DNA from: Glebionis coronaria
Lineage: Eukaryota > Streptophyta > Magnoliopsida > Asterales > Asteraceae
DNA length: 64,000 nucleotides
Direction: 5' to 3'
Assembly (NCBI GenBank): GCA_025667525.1
Contig: JANFOE010000574.1
Location: forward strand, 1 to 64,000
How positions within the stretch are numbered: position 1 is the stretch's first letter; every line of letters begins with the position of its first letter. Positions 54,107-64,000 of the stretch are shown piece by piece. Under the pieces are notes generated by a model. It searched no databases. It was not told the DNA's origin and saw only the letters and a program-made list of their open reading frames with translations. The position numbers were made by a program, and so were the translations under genes.

Positions 54107-57100
54107 TGTGACAATCCGTCAATTTATGGTTGATATTTTATTCTCAATATTTATTTGAAAATATTATTTTATGAACTCACTTATTTTTGGGAAGTAATTT
54201 AGATTTACGTCTTGAAGTAGCGTCGACTACGTCTAAACCGGAGTATTCATCGTTACGTGCTTACGTTTACATACACCGTCTTTGGTGACAGTCCGACATT
54301 TCAGAAAAATAAATTTGTCCGTGAATATTATTTTGGAGTTTTAAATTTGTGTTGGTTCATAAACTCACAAATTTACGAGAAGAGATTAGGACTTACGATT
54401 TTAATTTAACGTCCTTTACGACTAAACCAGAAACCCTAGGATTACGTATTTACGTTTTCGAACTCCGTTTCTGATGAGACAATTTTTATTAGATTCGTTT
54501 TGTGCCGTTGATTCATAATTTATAAAAACGTTTTTCGTAAAACGACCCGAGGGCACACAAATCAAGGAAACTAGAATCAAGAAGTACCCGTAAATAAATG
54601 GGGATGAGACAAGTGGGAAACTTGTCCCGACTCAAACCGGCCTTAACTTAGCTACCACACCACATTTGGTGTCAAGTGTAAGCTAAGTTGCTTACACATG
54701 TCATACAAGCTTCAATGTTAAGCTACACTTCCCACTAACTTGACAAAACCATCTAAACTCAAACCACTCTTCTCATTTCAACATGCAAACCACACACAAT
54801 CCTCTCCTTCTCTCTTGCTTGTGCCGTCCCATATCACCCCAAAAACACCATCATTGATCAAATTTTACCACAAAATCCTATGATTTTCATACATATGATG
54901 ATGCCCTCTTGAAGCTCTCTTGAATGGTGGTGATTATAACATCCATGTAGGAGTTTCCATAGATTCTTGGGGCTGATTTTCCAGAAGGTGTTCATGAAGA
55001 ATGGTGGTCTTGAAGATGGTCTTGGTTATCCACAAGTTTCTCCATCAAAATCCATGTTTTGATCACAACCTACATGAACTTGGTGGTATAAAGATTGTCC
55101 TCCTCATCCTCTTGTTATTTTTGGTTATGTAATCTTGTATTTCTTTCACTTATGTATATGTATATGATGATGAATGATGATTAAAAATATTGTGTGGGGA
55201 TTTGGTGTTGATAAACATGCTTAAAAAGATGAAAAACTATAAGAAACAAGGCTAAAATCTTGTTTAGATTGTTGGCTGTATAAAACAGTAAAGACTCATA
55301 TGATAAACTGATAAAATGGCTTAAATATATTAATATACAGTAAGCTATATGTCTTGTACACATGTGAGAGTTGGCCATGCAATGGAACCATTGTAATGAG
55401 TGAGATATGATCAAAACAAGTTTAAAGTACAAATCTGAGTTTACTGTTTTGGACGATTTTTAGAAAATACTTAGAAGATGATTTAACAGTAGCTATAGAA
55501 GAGTTAAATGGAGCACATATCATGTAGTTTATATCATAAAAAAATTGAGCTTTTATCTCCATATAGAACTCTAGATATGACAGTTTTGGTGAAGATGAAA
55601 ATAAAAATCAGATTTTGGAAATTAAAGTATAATAATATTATATAAGCACTCAAATAAAAATAGTATAAAATGTAAATTAAAACCCACTAACTTATATAAT
55701 ACATTTATATAAATATGTACAAGGGTAAATAAGTGGATATTTTATAAAAATGGTAACTTGTTAAGTTTTATAAGTTATAAAAACTATAAACATGATTTTT
55801 ACGACTTTTTCGGCTATTAGCGTAAAATTAACGTTTTTGCTAAATAAAACTTAGACGGTTGGACCCGTCTAATGTAAACTTTATAAAACTCATATACTGA
55901 TATATAAACATATATAACAAGTAAAAACCTATAAAACCCGAACTATATAACATACGGACATTAACGGGCTACGTTAACGTTATTGGACTAATAATACAAC
56001 AAAAATGGACTAAATCACTTATAAACTTATTTATTGGGCTTAACACATTTAGGCCCAACTTGTAAAGTATAGATACTGATAATATAAGTATAACATGGAT
56101 TAATACAAGTTAAAGAACTTATAATAAGTTTATTGGACTTAAAACACGTAAATAGGTAAAACCAGTAAACTAGTATAAAAGTTATCGACACATAATACTG
56201 AAATGAGAATATGTAAACCCACTTGATCATCATATATATAAAATCATCATATGTATACATAATTGTTATTTTTATAAAGTCATTGGACATGAGTCTAAGA
56301 CGAGTATTATTTGTCTAGGTTTCCGTGATTGAAGCTCGTACCGTACGTCCGAATTGCCGATAACCCGCCTTCCCACATCAACGTGAGTTCATAGCCTCGC
56401 ACTCTTTTAAATGTTTTTATGAAATGTTTTATAAACCCGCGAGGGAGATAACATGTTAGTTTTTTATAAAATAGGACACCATTTGTCCTGATTGTTTGTT
56501 TATTGATTTGGACCCGTATGATTGAATGACCCGATTGTATGACCCGATAAATGATTAAAGGACCCGATAGATGAAATAAAATGGATTATTAAAGTTAGGT
56601 TATGTCACTAAAAGTCCCATTAGCATGAATTGTGAACTACCGGGATTTGGTAGACGCTTATGCATATAATAGTACTATTTGGGGACGATCACCCCAGTTC
56701 GCGCCTTGACGGTTGATCCCCGTCGTGCCACATTGATTGGTAAGCGAATTTATGTATGAGAAGATTTCCATAGCGTGACCTTTGTGACGACACGCTACTT
56801 TAGATGGGCAAATTGAGTATCGGGTTAGCTACCCGTTGTTTGGTTTAGTAAGGTAACAATGTCATGCGGCTTATAATAATCCAACTAACGAAATACTACT
56901 AGACGCTCCGAATTATGATGTATTGCCTGACTAGCAATACAGGGTCATACTATTGATATTATGTTCGTGTTTTGGTTTTCATAACCATATTCATATAACG
57001 GTTTTTATCTTCATACAACGTCATAAGACGTATTGTATGATGTTTTTACGACATTGGCTCGTGTAATGACTTTTAAGGCAAACGCCTATATTATGATTTT

Positions 57101-57534
57101 GATAAAGATTTGTATAAAATGACTTTGGCTAATTTATGGCCTATCAAAATGATTTGTACAAAATGATTTTCAGTAAAAATTTTATACTGATATTATATTG
57201 ATGGATTTTATTAAACTCTATGAATTCACTCAACGTTATCGCTGACCTTTTCTTTTAACATGTGTTATCTCAGGTACTTGAAGGTAATTCTCGGGAAGAC
57301 AACAAGAAATTCATGGCCCGCACTTAAACAATAATTTCCATTCAAATACTTTGTAAAACTTTGTATGAAATAATATGAATTGGGACCTATGTGAACTTGA
57401 TATTTATGAATGGAAATAATTTATTATTAAACGACGCGATTTTTATGCGTTGTCTATGATGTGAGTAATGTGCTATCCCGTAACACCAACTAGTCTTCCG
57501 CTGTATTAAATTGTGTAAATTTGGGGGTGTTACA
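54107..57534 (+). mobile_element. Element R 5' LTR
   Basis: 3,428 bp, TGTGACAATCC...GGGTGTTACA. The end wording (ttgggggtgttaca) is like that of the LARD LTR (minus strand attgggggtgtgaca), supporting the same lineage. Confidence 0.9.
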
Positions 57535-57537
57535 GTT

Positions 57538-57550
57538 TGGTATCAGAGCT
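57538..57550 (+). other. Element R primer binding site
   Basis: tggtatcagagct three bases after the LTR end. Confidence 0.9.
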
Positions 57551-60149
57551 CTCGTTATAGAGAACGAAAGATTTTTAAAACCAAGGTTCTGAATAAAACA
57601 TTTCAAAATCTTTTAACTCTAAACATTTTTCTAAAAATGTCTAAAAATCTTTTGACTATAACGGTGCCGAAGAATTCCCGAGTTACCGACAAGGCCAGAC
57701 TGAGAAGTGTTATTTTAATATATATATAACTTGGATTATATATATATGATGTAATTTTATTACATGATTGTTTGATGATTATTTTGATTTTTATACGAGG
57801 TATTTATACGACGTAGATTGTCACAAGGAACCCTAAATCCCCTAGTAAATTAATCGAAGCTATTCTCGTAGGAATTCTAGCTATACTAGATCTAAGCCAA
57901 GTTGTGGATATTTATGATCCCAACAAATGGTTGATATTCATAGAAATGTAGATATTAGTTGATTGTGATATTGAAAAAGAATTGGCGAGATTAAAACTGA
58001 TATCGATGTCATGACGATCTTTCCTTATAGAGTGGAGTTTGACAAAACGTTACCACCTAGAAAGATGTCATCTGATTCGTTTTCACCCAATTCTTAAATT
58101 TGAAATCGAAAGGGTGAATGTTGCACTTGAGGCTGTCATTGGAACCATTACCCAAAAGCCTCATGCCACTAGTACCTTTCCGAGAAGTCTAGTTGAATGA
58201 TCAAGTCATTTCATACTAGTGACTCATTTGATAATTGTTGTTGTAAGAGCTATAGGATTGGAAATTAAGTGTTGTTCATATCGAGATTTTATTGCCCTAT
58301 TAAGGCCTAAGAATAAAGTTGGAGTATTGAGAAATGAGGTAGGATATCGAATTGAGTATAAGTTAATTGAAAACTTGAATAAAGTAAAAAATTTAACTTG
58401 TATGGAATATGATATTGATAAGAGGAAATTATTAAGTTCTTTGATTGAATTATGAGGTTTTAAATGATTGTAGTTTGTGTTAAGGCTTGTTCCTATGCTA
58501 TTGTCCAATGATGAGGATGCCCAGTGTCCAAGAAATAAATTGAAGAAATCTTCTTCTGAATTGGGACCAATGGATCTTCCGGGACATGTGGAACACCTAA
58601 TGACTCTTGTAGATTAGTATTCATTGTGGTATCTTTTAAAAATAACCCCTAATTTAACTGAGACATCAGTTGGTAGGATGAGTTCTTGGAATTGTATGAC
58701 ATAGTGACACATAATGTGTTACGGTATAATTTTGACTTGTTTGTGATTAACGAAAAGACTACCTTTGATTGCTAAATCCTACATGTATCGATGTTATCTA
58801 TCTTTTATTGCTTCATCCTAATGTTCGCATTAGTGATGCAACCATTGAACAAGTACTCATCTTGATTTGAGTTACGTTGTGAATTATTCTTCGTAAGTGC
58901 CATCGAGGTCATGAACCTCATGATTATTTGGCTAAAGCTCATTTCCTATTATATTGTAGTTAGTTCTTGGTGAACAACTTTCCATCACTCTTTTGCAGAT
59001 CACTCATTGTTTTTATAAGATAAAACGGTATCCTTTGAGAAAAATTGAATTTTCATCACTATAAGGATTATTCAAAGTGAGATTTATAAGTGATCGTTAT
59101 CGAAATGAAGTTGTTTATAAAACACCTTGGAAAACTTAATTGTTTCCATAACAAAGAAAATCTTTGTAAATTTATTTTCGATTCTTATTTAAGAATTAAG
59201 CATGAAAATGTTTTTATGATGATCAAATTCTGACGAACTGAGTATTGCATCGTTAATCTGAAAATTGTATATAGTTGCGCGCCTACATACAATTTGGAAT
59301 GGACCATGCAAGGCTGATTAGTAGTCACCATAAAACTAATGAATAAACACTACATTTTCTTTGAAGATTGTGAAAGAATAAATTTTATGAGATCTGCAAG
59401 AAGTGAAAAATAGGGACATAGTGTTAAGGACACCTACATATGTGCCTGTAGCATCTATTCTTCTGAGTCGAATTTAGTCATCTGTGGAAATTGTCTTATT
59501 TGACAATTGACAATTCTTTCTTGTCCAATTCTCCCGTAGTGAGATTCTTAGGAAAAGTATTTGATTACCGAGTGTTGATACCCGACTGGATGTATCGACG
59601 TTCCTATCATTTCTTTTGATTTGATTTCGTTTGAATGACCTGGGTAACGATCCGAGGAGCTTTCGAATGCGTACTCAGATTATGAAAACATGGGATATAT
59701 TCATATTCGTTAAATGTTTTCGTCTGTATCTGATTTAAAATTCTCTCGCGTAGATTATGCGTTAACCTTACTCTTTTAAGGTTAGTTATGTCTCCATATA
59801 TCCTTGAAATTGTGAAGGATTATGAATTATTATTAGTCTTTTGAGAAGTTCACATCTTATCGACGACACTGAAACTGTAAAGTTGATAGTGCCAGTAGAA
59901 TGGATTGATTGATTATGACATGACGACATTGTCTTAATTGATGGGAACTCGAATTGAATTCCCCTAAATGATAAGATGTTGATTATCAAAAGTGATCTAA
60001 ATAATTCTTGATGAATGACCATATCCTGCATTTATACTTGAAATTATACCGTGAATGATTGTGAACTAGTCATAGATATTATAATCTAGAAAGAACCTAA
60101 TATGAATGTACTAAAAGATGTTTATGTTATCTGAAACTTTAGGAGGTAT
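57551..60149 (+). other. Element R gag/protease region, unreadable
   Basis: About 2.6 kb where gag and protease should be. Only short open frames; no gag core, zinc knuckle or protease loop could be recognised. Confidence 0.5.
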
Positions 60150-60710
60150 TTATTAGTAAATTACCTAGACTTTCGCCATTAAGGCAAGTTGAAATTGGTA
60201 TTGATTGTATTTCCGGTGCTGCACCTGTGGCTTGTGCACTATACGTCAGCACCATCTGAATTAAAGGAATTACCGTACAACTGAGAGAGTTTTCGGAGAA
60301 AGATTTTATTCTACCGAGCTCGTCATCATGAAGAGCTATGGTGTTATCATTCCTTATATTTATAGATTACTGTGAACTGAGTAAATTGACAATCGAAAAC
60401 GATATTCATAATTCGAAATGGAAGATTTGTTCGATCATTTACAAGGTTTTTGATCCTCAGCATGGTTATCATCAACTTCGCGTCTGCGAAAAGGATTATC
60501 TATTCCAATCACTACATCCAGAACTTGCAATAAACATTATAGGTTTCACGTGGTGTCGTTTGGGTTGACCAATGCACATGTAGCATTCATAAATTTGGTG
60601 AATCACGTGTGAAGGCTGTAATTTGATAAATTCATGCTTGCGATCATTAAGGACTATTTGTTTATCTATAAGAATAAGAAGGAGTTAATAATTATTTATA
60701 GATCGCCCTG
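60150..60710 (+). pseudogene. Decayed reverse transcriptase of element R
   Basis: Three frames together give the RT order of chromoviruses: LPRLSPLRQVEIGIDCISGA and APVACALY near 60156-60240; APSELKEL and SEKDFILPSSSS near 60250-60330; FIDYCELSKLTIEND near 60358 (family: cIDYRELNKLT); GYHQLRVCEKD near 60462; FHVVSFGLTNAHVAF near 60545; KDYLFIYKNKKE near 60650, where the catalytic F/Y-x-DD has become KDY. Stops and frameshifts are frequent. Inactive. Confidence 0.8.
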
Positions 60711-61760
60711 AATTGACTGAACAATAAAAACCTGTACCTTGAATAATTAACATGTGATTAAAGAGTTAATCCTTTACATTATTTGACCGTATGATTAAAA
60801 AAATAATGGAATCTATATTGACTCTTCAAACATTAGAAGTCATTTAAGACTATGTGTTATACTAAAAAGAAAATAGAAATATGTTTTGACAGATATTTTA
60901 TCAAAAAAAAAAAAAATTTGGGATTTTTCCCTAATACACAAATCATTTAACTAAACTTCTGTTTAGGGGTAAATGTTTGTGTGTACTTCTAGACAACCTG
61001 AAAGGAATTGAGGAAAACCATTTAAACCATAACTTGAAATTTGAAACAACAATTTTTGCTTTTCAACTAAGAAAATTTTGACCAAAATATAAACAAAAGT
61101 TTCTCGAACATTTACGAATCTTATTAATTATTTTCGATAAATCAACTGAAAATATTGTTAATTAAATTCAAATTTATTTTGAACATTTTAATATAATTGG
61201 ACAAACTGAGAAAATTTAAAATCTTTACGTTTACGTTTCATAAAAATTGAATATTTAATATTTAATTAGTTGTAATAATTATCGACGCTTTAGACGTCGG
61301 ATTGAGTAAAACGGTTAAAAATAATAGTGGAGGCGAGACTAGAACTTAGAAAATATAAAGAAATTTTTTTTTTTGAATAAATACGGACATGATAATTATA
61401 TCATCAGGAAAGGATAAAGAATCAATTACGATGTATTTCTTAATAATGAATGTGCAAAATGAATTGCCGAACAATTTAAAATATAGCCGATGATTGTAAA
61501 AAGGATAATATAGATAATAAAAAGGGGTCCGCGGCAAATATGAACCATTAAAAGTGAGAATCCAATAGCGTTAAATGTTTTAAAGGCCACTTGTGGTTGT
61601 ATAAATATGGAGATTTTGAGATATAGTTATGTTGGAATTTGTAAGTATAAGTATTCTATTTATGTCCTTTATGACTAAAAGTATCTTTGTCTAAAGAAGT
61701 TGTACTAATGACAAATTATGAAGGCAAACATCGCCTCATACATTAGTAAACATCTAGCTA
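60711..61760 (+). other. Element R, RNase H to integrase stretch, mostly unreadable
   Basis: AT-rich. Contains an A run at about 60906-60916 and no clear RNase H motifs. Likely includes later insertions or heavy decay. Confidence 0.4.
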
Positions 61761-62130
61761 TTGCAAAGGTCATCATCTGAATTTGATTCGATTTGGGTCA
61801 TCGTCGACAGACTGACCAAATCTGCTAATATCATTCCCGTTAATGATAAATGCAAAAGAGTTATGTAAACATAGTGTGCCTGTATCGAACATCTTTATCA
61901 AGATCCCCGCTTCGCATCGAATTTCTAGAGTCTTGCTCAGAAATCATTGAGAACGAACCTTGATGAGAGTACTGTTTACCACCCCAAATCGAAGGGACGA
62001 GGTAAAGTAACAATACAAAACACTAGAAGTCTTGTTTTATGGTTGAATGATTGACCTTTGGTAATGAACCATATAATCGTTTTCCTTTGGAAAGATTATC
62101 ATTGATAATCATCGTATTAGGATCTAAATA
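61761..62130 (+). pseudogene. Decayed integrase core of element R
   Basis: FDSIWVIVDRLTKSANIIPV near 61780 matches the integrase core opening (family: ..aIWVIVDRLTKSAHFlPi), followed after stops by LDESTVYHPKSKGRGKVTIQ near 61950 (family: lsTAYHPQTDGQSERTIQ). The catalytic residues cannot be confirmed through the stops and substitutions. Confidence 0.8.
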
Positions 62131-62817
62131 TTAGAGCATCTGTAAGCAGGAGTTGAGATGAAGACACCCGACATACACCCATTGTGAGTTGGACATGTCT
62201 TTTAGGTTTAAGGTTTCCTATGATGGCGAACCTAACCGTACAAAATACTCGACCCGCAAGAGCTGAAATGATTGTTGAAATTAGGATTTGATTATTGACT
62301 GCCGGTAGTGGGCAAGAGGTTATGTGAATATGAAATGTAGATCTTGAAGTGCCAAATGGGTAGCGAAGTTATGCCAAAATTTTTAACCTTGGAAAAATGA
62401 ATTAATGATCTGACAAATCATGGGATATAAGTCCCCGTTGTATGGGACCATTGAGATGATGTGAAAGATTGGTTTGAAAGGCATATAAGCTGGATCTACC
62501 CTAGGACTTCAAGAGCTGCGTGAATTATGTTTCGTATATCGAACTTGATGGAATATCTATCAAGTGAGAATCTGATTGTCTCTTAGTAATGTTTAGATCG
62601 GCAAAAAGTTGCATTCATCAAAACCCCGTGAACATCATGGATAGAGAAAGTAAGTCAACATTAAGCCTGATCTTATTCCCGTAGTTATATTTGATGAAAC
62701 TCGCGTATTGTAATGAATTACACTTGTGAGAAAAGACCGAATGTGGAGGAATACCCACATGGCTTTAACTCTATAAGAAGCGAGTAGTAAGATGATCTTT
62801 GAGGACAAAGATCCTGT
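62131..62817 (+). other. Element R, integrase C-terminal region, unreadable
   Basis: A chromodomain would be expected here if the element is a chromovirus; none could be recognised. The last wording, ctttgaggacaaagatcc, resembles the pol terminus and following sequence of this lineage. Confidence 0.4.
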
Positions 62818-62831
62818 TTAGGGGTGAATGC
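62818..62831 (+). other. Element R polypurine tract
   Basis: ttaggggtgaatgc directly before the 3' LTR start. Confidence 0.65.
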
Positions 62832-64000
62832 TGTGACAATCCGTCAATTTATGGTTGATATTTTATTCTCAATATTTATTTGAAAATATTATTTTATGAA
62901 CTCACTTATTGTTGGGAAGTAATTTGGATTTACGTCTTGAAGTAGCGTCGACTACGTCTAAACCGGAGGATTCAACGTTACGTGCTTACGTTTACATACA
63001 CCGTCTTTGGTGAGAGTCCGACATTTCAGAAAAATAAATTTGTCCGTGAATATTATTTTGGAGTTTTAAATTTGTGTTGGTTCATAAACTCACAAATTTA
63101 CGAGAAGCGATTAGGACTTACGATTTTAATTTAACGTCTTTTACGACTAAACCGGAAACCCTAGGATTACGTATTTACGTTTTCGAACTCTGTTTCTGAT
63201 GAGACAATTTTTATTAGATTCGTTTTGTGCCGTTGATTCATAATTTATAAAAACATTTTTCGTAAAACGACCAGAGGGCACGCAAATCGAGGAAACTAGA
63301 ATCGAGGAGTACCAGTAAATAAATGGGGATGAGACAAGTGGGACACTTGTCCCACCCCCACTCAAACCTGCCTTAACTTAGCTACCACACCACATTTGGT
63401 GTCAAGTGTAAGCTAAGTTGCTTACACATGTCATACAAGCTTCAATGTTAAGCTACACTTCCCACTAACTTGACAAAACCATCTAAACTCAAACCACTCT
63501 TCTCATTTCAACATGCAAACCACACACAATCCTCACCTTCTCTCTTGCTTGTACCGTCCCATATCACCCCAAAAACACCATCATTGATCAAATTTAACCA
63601 CAAAATCCTATGATTTTCATACATATGATGATGCCCTCTTGAAGCTCTCTTGAATGGTGGTGATTATAACATCCATGGAGGAGTTTCTATGGAGTATTAG
63701 GGCTGATTTTCCACAAGGTGTTCATGAAGAATGGTGGTCTTGAAGATGGTCTTGGTTATCCACAAGTTTCTCCATCAAAATCCATGTTTTGATCACAACC
63801 TACATCAACTTGGTGGTATAAAGATTGTCCTCCTCATCCTCTTGTTATTTTTGGTTATGTAATCTTGTATTTCTTTCACTTATGTATATGTATATGATGA
63901 TGAATGATGATTAAAAATATTGTGTGGGGATTTGGTGTTGATAAACATGCTTAAAAAGATGAAAAACTATAAGAAACAAGGCTAAAATCTTGTTTAGATT
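62832..64000 (+). mobile_element. Element R 3' LTR, cut by the window end
   Basis: Matches 54107-55270 from the first base, with about 30 substitutions and a 5-bp difference near 63350. Confidence 0.9.

Larger units (their letters stand above)
54107..64000 (+). mobile_element. Chromovirus-type Ty3/gypsy element R, pol decayed
   Basis: 5' LTR 54107-57534, initiator-Met PBS at 57538, decayed RT and integrase, polypurine tract, and the first 1,169 bp of the 3' LTR. Orientation plus. The two LTR copies differ at roughly 30 of 1,169 sites by eye. The element runs past the window end. It was inserted in element Q; the left flank ACATT (54102-54106) is the expected target duplication. Confidence 0.85.

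Noticed and set aside
58219..58508. 78- and 94-codon frames on opposite strands
   Set aside because: In the unreadable gag region of element R; neither reads as gag, protease or a host protein.

Overview
This window reads as intergenic heterochromatin of a flowering plant. It is AT-rich and built almost entirely of nested transposable elements: Ty3/gypsy elements of the Tat, Athila and chromovirus types, Ty1/copia elements, long inverted-repeat (foldback, MULE-like) elements and MITE-like pieces. The gag wording and element types recall large Asteraceae genomes, but that placement is from memory and is not proven here. Every call below was read by eye; no alignment or search was run.

Layout. 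1-4408: a 313-bp direct repeat and degraded repeat sequence. 4409-9513: a defective Tat-type Ty3/gypsy element (plus strand) with two LTR copies, broken gag and protease, a stub of reverse transcriptase fused to an antisense-ORF remnant, and a truncated 3' LTR. 9514-21948: the 5' half of a minus-strand copia element (gag, leader, PBS, LTR). Its LTR is split by a ~590-bp insertion (11913-12499) and by a complete young Athila-type element (12582-21661, 1,813-bp LTRs, target duplication CACCC) that carries gag-protease and an acidic ORF but no RT or integrase. About 22800-23999: another copia LTR/leader fragment. 24000-27360: AT-rich tandem repeats and possible Helitron ends.

27505-29772 is a long foldback element with a perfect 10-bp target duplication and a core filled with ACATGT palindromes. 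Just beyond it lies the one convincing host gene, a minus-strand nonspecific lipid-transfer protein (29851-30198). 30899-44846 is a second foldback element, split by a 12.8-kb non-coding LTR element (31020-43828, LARD-like, minus strand, target duplication TTTTT). About 45455-46126 is a small relative of the first foldback, with a different core palindrome. 47104-49680 is the 3' half of a copia element of the same family as the one at 9514-21948. It is interrupted by a chromovirus-type LTR element (49681 onward), which is interrupted in turn by a second one (54107 to beyond the window end).

No rRNA, tRNA or CRISPR locus was seen. The genes do not form a pathway. Their relation is one of nesting, which gives a relative insertion order: copia, then chromovirus Q, then chromovirus R on the right; copia, then the 590-bp insert and Athila, on the left; foldback, then LARD, in the middle. 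Two non-autonomous elements, the Athila at 12582 and the LARD at 31020, have nearly identical LTRs although they lack an intact pol, so they were probably copied recently by proteins supplied in trans.
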